A stretch of DNA of 64,000 bases from Ferrimonas aestuarii (GTDB lineage Bacteria > Pseudomonadota > Gammaproteobacteria > Enterobacterales > Shewanellaceae). The translations under genes and the position numbers were made by a program. The notes under the pieces were generated by a model that was not told where the DNA came from, made no database searches, and worked only from the letters and a program-made list of their open reading frames with translations. This document shows positions 42,528-52,013 of the stretch, in pieces. Numbering within the stretch: the stretch's first letter is position 1; the number at the start of each line of letters is the position of its first letter. The stretch is from positions 248,001 through 312,000 of the forward strand of contig NZ_SWCJ01000004.1 of NCBI RefSeq assembly GCF_005116665.1, read 5' to 3'.

Positions 42528-43349
42528 CTATTTCTGATCCCTTAACCAGTCATTGATGGTATCGGCGACTGCCTGCGGTCGCTCCATGGGAAGCAGGTGA
42601 CCGCAGTCGTCCAACTCAATCAAGGTGGCATGGGCACTGAGTCGGCCTAACCGCTCAAAGGCGGCCTTTGTCAGGGTTTGCGATTTAGCACCACGGAGAC
42701 ACAGCGTCGGCACCTTAAGATTGCGCAATCTAGGCCAGATCCACGGCGGCGTCTGGTAGATGTGCGCTTCCCACTCACGGCTGTAACGCAGCACCACATC
42801 ACTGCTGTTCGCTTCAGTAACAAAAGCAGCCTGAATGTAATCATTCAGAGCGGAATCATCCATCCCTGCGTAGGCCCGTTTGCCGCGGTGAAACTCGAAG
42901 GCCGCTTGATGATCCGAAAACCGATTAGGCCGCCCCAGAGTCTTAGCCACCAACACCTGACGCTTACGGAACCGCTTTGGCAACAAACGGATCGCACCAA
43001 CTAAGCGACTGGCAAGAAACACGGGGTCCAGCAACACCAAAGCTTTGACTTTCTCCGGTCGCTGAATAGCCGTTAAGCAGGAAACCACCGCGCCCAATGA
43101 GTGCCCCACCAAAATCTGCGGTTCATCGCAGCCATCCAGATACGCAACCAACTCCTCAGCAATACTCCACCAAGCATGGCTGTCCGCTTCAGTCACCGGT
43201 ACCGTCAGGGGTTTAAGCAGCGCCCCATTAATGCGTCCCCCCAGTGCCTCAAATAGCTGACTGTAGGTCGATGGCGGAAACCCATTGGCGTGGCAGAAAA
43301 TCAGTTCACGATCGCTGCCTGAGGCATCGCCAAAATGTTCAAACTTCAT
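42528..43349 (-). CDS. Alpha/beta hydrolase
   Basis: A 273-residue hydrolase with the nucleophile elbow VGHSLGAV (Ser84 with this start), oxyanion-hole region ELIFCHANGFPP and the catalytic His near DDCGHLLPMERP. The substrate is unknown. The ATG at 43349 (protein MKFEHFGDASG) is preferred; an upstream frame to 43421 adds a basic stretch not found in such enzymes. The ribosome site is weak. Divergent from the DUF1244 gene. Confidence 0.85.
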   Translation of the reverse strand: MKFEHFGDASGSDRELIFCHANGFPPSTYSQLFEALGGRINGALLKPLTVPVTEADSHAWWSIAEELVAYLDGCDEPQILVGHSLGAVVSCLTAIQRPEKVKALVLLDPVFLASRLVGAIRLLPKRFRKRQVLVAKTLGRPNRFSDHQAAFEFHRGKRAYAGMDDSALNDYIQAAFVTEANSSDVVLRYSREWEAHIYQTPPWIWPRLRNLKVPTLCLRGAKSQTLTKAAFERLGRLSAHATLIELDDCGHLLPMERPQAVADTINDWLRDQK

Positions 43350-43470
43350 GATATCGATTGCTCTTAGCAAACTTCTGATTCGTATCACTTTACCCACAGT
43401 TGCTACTATAGTCACTGTCAAAACCGAACAGTTACAGTGTCGCTTTTTGTCAGTTATAAGGAGTTAAGCC

Positions 43471-43773
43471 ATGGATAAACAAACTGAAATCGAGGTTGAA
43501 GCCGCCACATTTCGCCGTTTACTTAATCATCTGGATAGCCACAAAGAGGTGCAAAACATCGATCTGATGATTTTGGCGGACTTCTGCCGTAACTGTCTGG
43601 CAAAATGGTACTTGGCAGAGGCGGACAGTCGGGGTGAAAGCATCGATTACGATCAGGCTCGTGAACGGATCTATGGCCAACCCTATGAGGAGTGGAAGCG
43701 TCAACATCAAACCCCAGCCACACCAGAGCAACTGGCGGCTTGGGAGGCGCACCACAAAGCGAAACAGAAGTAA
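43471..43773 (+). CDS. DUF1244 family protein
   Basis: A 100-residue protein with the family signature FRRLLNHLDSHKEVQNIDL followed by ADFCRNCLAKWY; the CRNC pair may bind metal. The family is widespread in proteobacteria with no known function. A good ribosome site (AAGGAG) precedes the ATG. It ends 9 bp before pldB and is probably co-transcribed with it. Confidence 0.9.
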   Translation: MDKQTEIEVEAATFRRLLNHLDSHKEVQNIDLMILADFCRNCLAKWYLAEADSRGESIDYDQARERIYGQPYEEWKRQHQTPATPEQLAAWEAHHKAKQK

Positions 43774-43782
43774 GGAAAGACC

Positions 43783-44718
43783 ATGATTCAAGCGGCAACG
43801 GCCACCACCTCATTTTGGCAGCAAGCGACCCAAGGTGAGTTTACCGGAGTGGGTGACGTCACTCTGCCCTATGTCTACTTTAAGCAGGACAACCCCAAGG
43901 GCACCTTGGTGCTGTGCACTGGCCGCTGCGAAACCTACCTTAAGTATCAGGAACTGTTGGAGGAGCTTTTCCAACAAGGCTGGAACCTGTTTAGCTGGGA
44001 TCATCGAGGCCAGGGGTTGGCCAAACGACTGGTGCCAGGTTCCCACATGGGACATGTGGAGGACTTCAACTTCTACGTGGATGACATGGCCAGCTTCATC
44101 GATCAGATCGTCACACCACAACAAGTCGGCAAACTGTTCCTTGTAGCCCACTCCATGGGCGGTGCCATCAGCACTCGCTATCTACAAACCAGGGTTCATC
44201 GAGTCAGCGCCGCAGTATTAAGTGCCCCCATGTATGGCATCACCCTACCCGCGCCTCAGTGGCTGCTATCTCCTGTGGTGGAACTGCTAACCCGCACTCA
44301 TCAGTGGCGCGGCCGCGCCGGTTACGTACCCACCGGACACGATTACGTGGAAGACCCTTTTGAGGGCAACCCTTACAGCTCCAGCCCAGAGCGCTACGAA
44401 GCAAGCCTAGCGCTGTATCGCAATCAGCCAGAGCTGCAATTGGGCGAACCCAGCTGCCAGTGGCTGCAACAATCCTTCAAGGCGATGGATGCTCTGCGCC
44501 ATGAGGTCGACCAGCTTCAAGTGCCGACTCTGGTGCTGCAAGGGGAACTGGAACAGGTGGTGTGCAACCGCGCCATGGATCGCGTCTGCAACCTCAGCGC
44601 CGCCATCACCAAAGAGGTGATCCTAGGGGGCCGTCACGAGCTGTTCATCGAAGACGACCCCATGCGACGCAAAGCCCTAGAGCACACCTGCCAATGGCTA
44701 GAGCTTCACAATCAGTAA
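43783..44718 (+). CDS. pldB: Lysophospholipase L2-like hydrolase
   Basis: A 311-residue monoacylglycerol-lipase-type alpha/beta hydrolase. Visible motifs are GRCETYLKYQELLEELFQQG, SWDHRGQGLAKR and the nucleophile Ser124 in VAHSMGGAIS, with the catalytic His in GGRHELFIEDD. The TGRCE...KYQE and DHRGQG motifs match PldB, which hydrolyses lysophospholipids at the inner membrane. Normal family length. Confidence 0.88.
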   Translation: MIQAATATTSFWQQATQGEFTGVGDVTLPYVYFKQDNPKGTLVLCTGRCETYLKYQELLEELFQQGWNLFSWDHRGQGLAKRLVPGSHMGHVEDFNFYVDDMASFIDQIVTPQQVGKLFLVAHSMGGAISTRYLQTRVHRVSAAVLSAPMYGITLPAPQWLLSPVVELLTRTHQWRGRAGYVPTGHDYVEDPFEGNPYSSSPERYEASLALYRNQPELQLGEPSCQWLQQSFKAMDALRHEVDQLQVPTLVLQGELEQVVCNRAMDRVCNLSAAITKEVILGGRHELFIEDDPMRRKALEHTCQWLELHNQ

Positions 44719-44739
44719 CTCGATCGTCATCCGACAAAA

Positions 44740-44760
44740 AAGCCGAGCTAAGCTCGGCTT
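44740..44760 (-). terminator. Terminator between pldB and the aminotransferase gene
   Basis: AAGCCGAG/CTCGGCTT, an 8-bp stem. The plus-strand A-run before it gives TTTTTT after the stem on the minus strand. Confidence 0.8.
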
Positions 44761-44779
44761 CTCTATTCAATGCTTGTAA

Positions 44780-45898
44780 TCAATTTAGCACTTCGTTGAG
44801 CGCCCCTAAGCATAGAGTAACGTTCTCTTCTCGAGCAGCGTAGCCCATCAGGCCGATGCGCCACGCTTTGCCTGCCAGATCGCCCAGTCCAGCGCCGATC
44901 TCCAAATTAAAGCGATTCAACAGTTGGCTGCGCACCTCGGCGTCATTCACCCCGTCAGGGATGTAGACCGCATTCAGTTGCGGCAGGCGGTGGGCCTCAT
45001 CCACCACAAAGCTTAAGCCCATCTGCTCCAAACCCGCCTTAAGCTTCTGGTGCATGGCAGCATGGCGCGCCCACGCGTTTTCCAGCCCCTCATCATGCAG
45101 CAGGCGCAGGGATTCATGCAAAGCATACAAGCTGTTTACCGGCGCGGTATGGTGATAGCTTCGTTTCCCCTCGCCGCTCCAATAGCCCATCACCAAGGTT
45201 TGATCCAAGAACCAGCTAGACACCGGAGCCTGACGGGCCTTGAGTTTCGCCACCGCTTTCGGGCTGAAGGAGACCGGTGAGATGCCCGGCACACAGGAGA
45301 GGCATTTTTGGCTACCAGAGTAGATGGCATCGATGCCCCAATCATCAACCCGCAGTTCCACCCCACCTAACGAGGTCACCGCATCCACGATCGACAAACA
45401 ATCATATTGCTGCGCTAAAGCACACAGGGCCTTAGCGTCAGACAGTGCCCCAGTGGAGGTCTCTGCGTGCACAAAGGCCAAAATACTGGCATCTGGGTGA
45501 GCTTTTAAGGCCGCTTCAACCTTCTCCACGCTCACCGGCGTCCCCCAGGCATCATCCACCACAATGGCTTCGCCACCTAGGCGTTCCACATTCTGGCGCA
45601 TCCGCTCACCAAACACCCCATTGCGACATACAATCACCTTCTCACCGGGCTCCATCAGATTGACGAAACAGGTCTCCATGCCCGCGCTGCCTGGGGCAGA
45701 AACGGCAATGGTGAACTCATTCTGAGTTTGGAATGCGTACTGCAGTAGGGATTTCACCTCATCCATCATGCCGATGAAGCTAGGATCTAAATGACCTACG
45801 GTGGGTTTGCCGAGGGCCTGCAGTACCTGAGGGTGAACGTCCGATGGTCCTGGTCCCATCAGGGTGCGGGCGGGTGGGTTGAACGGTTTGAATGACAT
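44780..45898 (-). CDS. Class V PLP aminotransferase (alanine-glyoxylate/serine-glyoxylate type)
   Basis: A 372-residue enzyme. The N-terminus RTLMGPGPSDVHPQVLQAL, the SAPGSAGMETCF phosphate-binding loop, the ETSTGAL and VDAVTSLGG motifs and the PLP lysine Lys198 in YSGSQKCLSC identify the AGXT/PucG group. These use glyoxylate as amino acceptor; alanine, serine or ureidoglycine may be the donor. No purine or glyoxylate genes are adjacent, so the donor is not settled. Confidence 0.9.
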   Translation of the reverse strand: MSFKPFNPPARTLMGPGPSDVHPQVLQALGKPTVGHLDPSFIGMMDEVKSLLQYAFQTQNEFTIAVSAPGSAGMETCFVNLMEPGEKVIVCRNGVFGERMRQNVERLGGEAIVVDDAWGTPVSVEKVEAALKAHPDASILAFVHAETSTGALSDAKALCALAQQYDCLSIVDAVTSLGGVELRVDDWGIDAIYSGSQKCLSCVPGISPVSFSPKAVAKLKARQAPVSSWFLDQTLVMGYWSGEGKRSYHHTAPVNSLYALHESLRLLHDEGLENAWARHAAMHQKLKAGLEQMGLSFVVDEAHRLPQLNAVYIPDGVNDAEVRSQLLNRFNLEIGAGLGDLAGKAWRIGLMGYAAREENVTLCLGALNEVLN

Positions 45899-46023
45899 AG
45901 TCGACCTTCCTGCTATTGGTCCAATGACGGTATTTAGCCCAAGTTATCACGGTTTTAATCCAGTGGGGACTGGATCACAGAAATTAGCCGTTTTAAACGC
46001 TTTTCCAGACAAATAGGCACAAA

Positions 46024-46048
46024 AAAACCGCCGATTTACGGCGGTTTT
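46024..46048 (-). terminator. Terminator of the RND operon
   Basis: AAAACCGCCG/CGGCGGTTTT with loop ATTTA; followed by seven T on the minus strand. Confidence 0.88.
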
Positions 46049-46073
46049 GCTTACGTCAAAGTCAGGTCTTGGC

Positions 46074-49000
46074 TTACTGGCTGGTTTCCGCCAGTAGCGC
46101 CGCTTCCTGTTGGTTGTCGATGGTATGCGCCAGCAAGGTGTACATCACTGGCACCACGAACAGGGTAAACAGGGTGCCGATGGACAATCCGACGGTGATC
46201 ACCAGCCCCATGTTAAATCGAGAGATGGCACCGGCACCGGTGGCCAATACCAGCGGCATTACGCCAAGTACCATAGCCGCGGTGGTCATCAGGATAGGAC
46301 GCAGACGCAGAGCGGCAGCTTCCACCACAGCTTGCACCTTATCCTTGCCTTCACGCTGCAGTTGATTGGCAAATTCCACAATCAAGATGCCGTGCTTGGA
46401 GATAAGTCCCACCAAGGTAATCAGACCTACCTGGGTGTAGATGTTCAAGGTCGCGACGCCGAGGAACAGGGGAATCATCGCCCCGAAGATCGACAGCGGT
46501 ACGGTCATCATCACCACAATGGGATCGCGCCAGCTCTCAAACTGCGCTGCCAATACCAGGAAGATCACCATTAATGCCAAGGCAAAGGTCACGTACAAGG
46601 CACTGCCTTCTGACTCAAACTGACGGCTCTGACCCGAGTAATCGTAGGCGTAGCCCTTAGGTGCAATCTCCTGCAAAGCAGTACGCAAAAACTCGTGAGC
46701 ATCAGCAATGGTGGCCGCCCCCGGCATCGGCAGTGCCTCAAGGGTTGCCGAGTTCAGTTGTTGGAACTGAGTCAACGAATTTGGAATCACCTCGTTGGAC
46801 ACGGTCACCACAGTAGACAGGGGTACCGACTTGCCGTTAGAGCTACTTACATAAAGATCCGCAATGCGCTCGGCGGTGCTGCGATACGGCGCGTCCGCCT
46901 GAGGGATCACCTCGTAGCTGCGACCGGCAATATCAAAGTAGTTGGTTCTGAAATCCCCTAACTGAGTCGACAACACCGAGCCGATGCTCTGCATGGAGAT
47001 ACCTAGCTGACCGGCTTTTTCACGGTCGATGGCGATGTGCACCTGCGGCTTGTTCATCTTCAGTGTGGAGTTCACCACCATGAACAAACCACTTTGCAGC
47101 GCCTTGGCTTTCAGCTCTTCCATCACATTAAACAGAGTTTGGTGATCGGCAGTGGTGGTCACCACAAAACCGACCGGTAAGCCCATGGCCACACCTGGCA
47201 GTGCTGGAGGGTGTATGGTAAAGATGTCGACACCGGCGATGGTTTTCGCCAGCCCCTGCACCTCAGGCTGAATCTCCATCTGGCTGCGTTCACGTTCACT
47301 CCAAGGCTTTAATACCACACCGGACATAAAGCCACTTTCGGTGGGGAAACCGGCAAACATGAAGTTGTCTTTGTACTCTGGCAGTGACTTGGCCGCCTCA
47401 GTAAAGGCATTGGCATAAGCAACGGTGTAGTTGATGCCAGCGTTATCCGGGCCCTGAGCGATGTTAAACAGGAAGCCTTGGTCTTCCGTCGGAGCCAGTT
47501 CAGACTTGGTCGTCATAAACATGGCACCAATGGCCAACAGCAACAACATGGCGCTGACCACAATGGCCGCTTTGTAGTGCTTAACTACCTGAGTCAGTAT
47601 TCTCTGATAACGATTCAACACCTTCTCAAAAGTACGGTCGATCAACTGTGGCAGAGGCTTATGCAGATCTTCTGCAGTCAGCATCTTCGAACTCATCATC
47701 GGCGATAAGGTCAAGGCCACAAAACCGGAGATCAGTACCGCTGCTGCCAACGTAAACGCAAACTCGGTAAACAGCGACCCGGTCAAGCCCCCCATGAAAC
47801 CAATTGGGGCGTATACCGCCGCCAAAGTAATGGTCATGGCGATAACCGGCAGGGCAATCTCACGGGCGCCCACCACTGCTGCGCGCAGTGGGGTTTTGCC
47901 CTCTTCAATGTGACGGTGAACGTTCTCCACCACCACGATGGCGTCATCCACTACCAGGGAGATCGCCATCACCAGCGCCAACAAGGTCAGCAAGTTGATG
48001 GAGAAACCCAGCCCCAACATAAACAGGCCCACGCCAATCAGGCACAGTGGCACAGTCACAATAGGAATAATAACGCTGCGCAGTGAGCCTAAGAACAGGA
48101 ACACCACGAATACCACGATGATCACCGCTTCAACCAAGGTGGAGATCACCTCATCGATGGACTCTTGAATGTACTCGGTGGAGTCATGGTTCATCACCTG
48201 GGTCAGGCCATCTGGCAGGTTGCGTTCAATCTCAGGCAGCACCTCGTAGACGCCTTTAGCCACGTCCAGCGGGTTGGCTTCTGGTGTGGTTTTAATCCCC
48301 ACCATGATCGCCGGACGGCCGCTGACCATGGCGAAGACCTTGTCACTCTGTGCCGCCAACTCGATGCGGGCAATATCCCGCAGACGCACAACATCGGTAC
48401 CATTACTCTTAACGGTGATGTTACCAAACGACGCTTCATCCTGGAGTGAGGTAGACGCACGCACCGAGGTCACGGTGTACTGATCGCGCACTTCACCGGC
48501 AGCTGACTGGAAGTTGTTCTGGGTCAATACCGAGTTAACGTCGTTGGTGGTGACGCCGTTGGCCTGCATGCGAACCGGATCCAACCAGATGCGCATAGAG
48601 AACTCTTTCTGGCCATAGAGCTCAGCTTCCGCTAAGCCATCCACTTCGGTCAATTTAGGCTGCACCACCCGTTTCAGGTAATCGGTGATCTCAACGCCGC
48701 TCATGGTGTCACTCATGTACGCCAGATACATAATGGCATCACCACCAGAGGTGCTCTTGGCGATGATCGGCTCATTGATGTCTGCGGGCAGGCGGCCTTT
48801 GACTTCGTTAAGCTTGGTGAGAATCTCCGCCATGGCGGTGTTGGCGTCATAGCCCAAATTCAAAAATACCGAGATGGTAGACACACCCGCCGAAGAACTT
48901 GCAGTAATGTAGTCAATCCCTTCGGTAGAGGAGATCACCTCTTGAATCGGGTTGGTAACAAAGCCTTGTACCAACTCGGCGTCAGCACCAGGATAGCTGG

Positions 49001-49145
49001 TAGTGATGTCAACCTGGCCAATCTCCATGTCTGGGTATTGGCGCACCTGCATGTCCATGAAGGCACGAGCACCGAACACCAACAACAAGATGTTCAGTAC
49101 CACCGCCAGCACCGGCCGGCGGATAAAAACGTCGGTAAAACTCAT
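46074..49145 (-). CDS. RND-family multidrug efflux permease
   Basis: A 1023-residue inner-membrane pump of the HAE-1 type. The N-terminus MSFTDVFIRRPVLAVVLNIL precedes a large periplasmic domain; transmembrane helix 4 has the proton-relay pair in LVVDDAIVVVENV; and the second half repeats the fold (LLLAIGAMFMTTKSELAPTE). Twelve transmembrane helices are expected. The adaptor is encoded directly upstream, 9 bp away. No outer-membrane channel gene follows, so it probably uses a TolC encoded elsewhere. Confidence 0.95.
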   Translation of the reverse strand: MSFTDVFIRRPVLAVVLNILLLVFGARAFMDMQVRQYPDMEIGQVDITTSYPGADAELVQGFVTNPIQEVISSTEGIDYITASSSAGVSTISVFLNLGYDANTAMAEILTKLNEVKGRLPADINEPIIAKSTSGGDAIMYLAYMSDTMSGVEITDYLKRVVQPKLTEVDGLAEAELYGQKEFSMRIWLDPVRMQANGVTTNDVNSVLTQNNFQSAAGEVRDQYTVTSVRASTSLQDEASFGNITVKSNGTDVVRLRDIARIELAAQSDKVFAMVSGRPAIMVGIKTTPEANPLDVAKGVYEVLPEIERNLPDGLTQVMNHDSTEYIQESIDEVISTLVEAVIIVVFVVFLFLGSLRSVIIPIVTVPLCLIGVGLFMLGLGFSINLLTLLALVMAISLVVDDAIVVVENVHRHIEEGKTPLRAAVVGAREIALPVIAMTITLAAVYAPIGFMGGLTGSLFTEFAFTLAAAVLISGFVALTLSPMMSSKMLTAEDLHKPLPQLIDRTFEKVLNRYQRILTQVVKHYKAAIVVSAMLLLLAIGAMFMTTKSELAPTEDQGFLFNIAQGPDNAGINYTVAYANAFTEAAKSLPEYKDNFMFAGFPTESGFMSGVVLKPWSERERSQMEIQPEVQGLAKTIAGVDIFTIHPPALPGVAMGLPVGFVVTTTADHQTLFNVMEELKAKALQSGLFMVVNSTLKMNKPQVHIAIDREKAGQLGISMQSIGSVLSTQLGDFRTNYFDIAGRSYEVIPQADAPYRSTAERIADLYVSSSNGKSVPLSTVVTVSNEVIPNSLTQFQQLNSATLEALPMPGAATIADAHEFLRTALQEIAPKGYAYDYSGQSRQFESEGSALYVTFALALMVIFLVLAAQFESWRDPIVVMMTVPLSIFGAMIPLFLGVATLNIYTQVGLITLVGLISKHGILIVEFANQLQREGKDKVQAVVEAAALRLRPILMTTAAMVLGVMPLVLATGAGAISRFNMGLVITVGLSIGTLFTLFVVPVMYTLLAHTIDNQQEAALLAETSQ

Positions 49146-49154
49146 GCTTACCCC

Positions 49155-50237
49155 TTACAGACGAACAGCGTCAGACAGAATCAACTTGGTGCCGTTTTCC
49201 AACTTATTGGTACCGGAATCAACCACCTGCATACCCGCTTCAAGGCCACTGACGATGGCAACGTCATTGCCACGCTGCTCACCCACTTGGATGTACACAC
49301 GCTTTGCCACAGTCGCACCTTGATCGTCGTTATCGACAACAAACACAGCATCACCAAATGGACTGTAGACAATGGCGGTTTTTGGCACTACCACTGGGGT
49401 AACGGTCTCTTTCATTAGCAGACGAATATCGGCGTACATGCCCGGATGCAGCAGACCGTGATCATTAGGCACTTCGGCGCGAATACTCACATTTCGAGTC
49501 TGCTCATCGACCTTAGCTTCGATGGCAGTTACCTTGCCACGAAACTCCTGATTAGGCGCCGCGCTCACGGAGAACAGCACTTCCTGACCATCATAAAGGC
49601 GAGGTAGGAATTGCTCAGGCACGGCAAAATCGGCATAGAGGGAAGAGACGTCCTGCAAAGTCACAAACTCTTCGCCATTCTTAACATACTGACCCAACGA
49701 AAATTGACGAATCCCCAGAGTGCCACTGAACGGGGCGCGAATCACTTTCTTAGCAATGTTGGCTTCAGTCTGCTGCACCATGGCGTTGGCCACTTTAAGG
49801 TCGGCACTGGATTGATCGAACTCAATCTCAGAGATGCTCTTCTGTTTGAACAGATCTTTGTTGCGCTCAAACTTGATCTTCGCCAATTCGGCTTGGGCTT
49901 TGTAACTGGCTAATGTCGCTTTCTCAACATCGTTGTTCAGCGTCAGCAGCAATTGGCCCGCTGACACTTTCTGACCACTTTTGAAATGGACCTCATCTAC
50001 GGTACCAGACACTTCTGCCGACAAAGCGATACCTTCGATGGCGGTCAAGGTACCCACGCTGGTCAGCTGCGGTCGCCACTCTACGGTGTGAGCTTCTACC
50101 GCAGACACCGTTGCTGGGGGCGGTGCAAAATTGGCAAGCTGAGCCATCCCTGCTTGAATCTGTTGAAATTTGATATAACCGATGCCCCCAAGGAGCACCA
50201 GCACACCACCAACGACAATAACAAAACGCTTAAACAT
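49155..50237 (-). CDS. RND efflux periplasmic adaptor (membrane fusion protein)
   Basis: A 360-residue HlyD-type adaptor with an N-terminal membrane anchor (about residues 5-22), a lipoyl half-motif GTVDEVHFKSGQKVSAGQ, a helical hairpin region (about 105-160), the matching second lipoyl half VIRAPFSGTLGIRQFSLGQYV and C-terminal beta-barrel. It bridges the permease and an outer-membrane channel. First gene of the two-gene operon; a TetR-type palindrome lies about 115-135 bp upstream. Confidence 0.94.
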   Translation of the reverse strand: MFKRFVIVVGGVLVLLGGIGYIKFQQIQAGMAQLANFAPPPATVSAVEAHTVEWRPQLTSVGTLTAIEGIALSAEVSGTVDEVHFKSGQKVSAGQLLLTLNNDVEKATLASYKAQAELAKIKFERNKDLFKQKSISEIEFDQSSADLKVANAMVQQTEANIAKKVIRAPFSGTLGIRQFSLGQYVKNGEEFVTLQDVSSLYADFAVPEQFLPRLYDGQEVLFSVSAAPNQEFRGKVTAIEAKVDEQTRNVSIRAEVPNDHGLLHPGMYADIRLLMKETVTPVVVPKTAIVYSPFGDAVFVVDNDDQGATVAKRVYIQVGEQRGNDVAIVSGLEAGMQVVDSGTNKLENGTKLILSDAVRL

Positions 50238-50352
50238 CCCCGCTCCTCACCCACACCATCGTTTCGATCCAATGACGTGGGTCCTTCATCGCGACTCTCA
50301 AAAATCGGTTGCCAAAAGCAGCAACCCCAAAAATAATGAAACTGATTTTACA

Positions 50353-50372
50353 GACATACACGTATGTATGTC
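50353..50372. promoter_or_regulatory. TetR/AcrR-type operator upstream of the RND operon
   Basis: GACATACA-CGTA-TGTATGTC: 8-bp perfect arms around a 4-bp spacer. The half-site ACATACA resembles the AcrR operator of E. coli acrAB. A TTTACA -35-like element lies directly before it on the minus strand, so a bound repressor would block the promoter. No TetR gene lies next to the operon in this window. Confidence 0.65.
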
Positions 50373-50462
50373 GAGAACCAAATGTAAATATTCTTTTTTG
50401 AGAACAGCAATAAGCCCAATAATTCAGTTAATTGAGCTATTAATTTTTGCTAAACTTGAAGT

Positions 50463-52013
50463 TTATTTAAGGAAGTACTGATAACTTGGGCTGGTGGTTA
50501 CTTCACGACACTCTAAAGGAAGCGCCGCTAAAAACTGCGACAAATCATGCTCTAAGCCTTGTGGGCACTCCAATCCCATTAGCACGCGGCCATAGGCGGC
50601 CCCATGGTTTCGATAGTGAAACAGTGAGATGTTCCAGCGCTGACCCAGGCGGGTCAAAAACTGCAATAGTGCACCAGGGTGCTCAGGAAAGGTCACGTGA
50701 TAGAGCTTTTCGTTGATCGCCTTAGGCGGTTTGCCCCCAACCATGTAACGCACATGAAGCTTGGCGGTTTCATCTTGAGACAAGTCCTGATGGGCATAAC
50801 CATGCTCATTCAACAGACTGCTGATGGCCGCCAGCTCCTGCGCTCCACTGACTCGAAGACCAACGAAAATATTGGCGCTGTCGCCATCGGCTAGACGATA
50901 GTTAAACTCGGTGATCGCTCGCTGACCAAGTAACTGGCAAAAACGCAGAAAACTGCCCTTCTGCTCAGGAATGGTCACCGCCAATACCGCCTCTCGGCCC
51001 TCACCCAACTCGCAGCGCTCCGACACATAGCGCAAGCTGTGAAAATTCACGTTAGCGCCGGAAAGAATCGCCGCCAATTTCTGTGAGTCTTCACGGCCTT
51101 GGCGATATCGTTTTAGGCCAGCGAGAGCCAGCGCCCCCGCCGGTTCAGCGATGGCGCGGGTATCTTCAAAAATGTCTTTTACCGCGGCACAGATCTCATC
51201 GCTGGTCACGGTCACTACCCTGTCCACGCACTGCTGAGCCACCGCAAAGGGCGCTTCGCCGATGCGTTTAACCGCCACCCCATCGGCAAACAGACCGACT
51301 TTTTCCAGATCGACTGGGTGACCTGCCTCAAGGGCCGCTTTCAGACAGGCAGCATCTTCCGGCTCAACACCAATTACCTCGATGCTGGGATCCAGCGCCT
51401 TAATGTAGGCGGCTACCCCCGCAATCAAACCGCCACCGCCAACAGGCACAAACACCGCATCCAATTGACGCTGCTGCTGCAACAGCTCTTGGCCTATGGT
51501 GCCCTGACCGGCGATCACCGCAGGATCATCAAAAGGGGGAATCAGAGTAAAACCTTCATCGGCAGCAAGAAATTTTGCATGCTGGTAAGCAACGTCAAAA
51601 CTGTCACCGTGAAGCACCACTTCACCACCGTGGCGACGCACGGCATCAACTTTAATTTCAGGAGTGGTCGCGGGCATCACAATCACCGCCCGAATACCAA
51701 GACGAGCTGCAGACAAGGCTACGCCTTGAGCATGGTTGCCCGCAGAAGCCGCCACAACCCCAGCTTGGCGCTGGGCATCACTCAGACTTTGAATGCAATT
51801 GAATGCGCCTCGAAGCTTAAACGAATGCACCGGTTGCTGGTCTTCCCGCTTCAGCCACAGCTCGCAGCCCAAACGCTGAGACAACTTAGGCAGCGGATCC
51901 AGATCGGTTACTTTGGCGGCTTGATAGACCGGTGCCAACAATATCTGGCGCAGATACCACTGCGCCAGATCCTGAGGTGGTGTATCCACTGCAGCTTGGG
52001 CTAAGGCACTCAT
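50463..52013 (-). CDS. ilvA: Threonine ammonia-lyase (biosynthetic)
   Basis: Converts threonine to 2-oxobutanoate, the first committed step to isoleucine. The 516-residue protein has the PLP lysine in [10 protein letters not shown], the PLP phosphate loop [13 protein letters not shown] and the AGNHAQGVA motif. The C-terminal regulatory part carries two ACT-like repeats ([10 protein letters not shown] and [11 protein letters not shown]), expected to sense isoleucine and valine. It overlaps ilvD by 4 bp and is last in the ilv operon. Confidence 0.96.
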   Translation of the reverse strand: MSALAQAAVDTPPQDLAQWYLRQILLAPVYQAAKVTDLDPLPKLSQRLGCELWLKREDQQPVHSFKLRGAFNCIQSLSDAQRQAGVVAASAGNHAQGVALSAARLGIRAVIVMPATTPEIKVDAVRRHGGEVVLHGDSFDVAYQHAKFLAADEGFTLIPPFDDPAVIAGQGTIGQELLQQQRQLDAVFVPVGGGGLIAGVAAYIKALDPSIEVIGVEPEDAACLKAALEAGHPVDLEKVGLFADGVAVKRIGEAPFAVAQQCVDRVVTVTSDEICAAVKDIFEDTRAIAEPAGALALAGLKRYRQGREDSQKLAAILSGANVNFHSLRYVSERCELGEGREAVLAVTIPEQKGSFLRFCQLLGQRAITEFNYRLADGDSANIFVGLRVSGAQELAAISSLLNEHGYAHQDLSQDETAKLHVRYMVGGKPPKAINEKLYHVTFPEHPGALLQFLTRLGQRWNISLFHYRNHGAAYGRVLMGLECPQGLEHDLSQFLAALPLECREVTTSPSYQYFLK

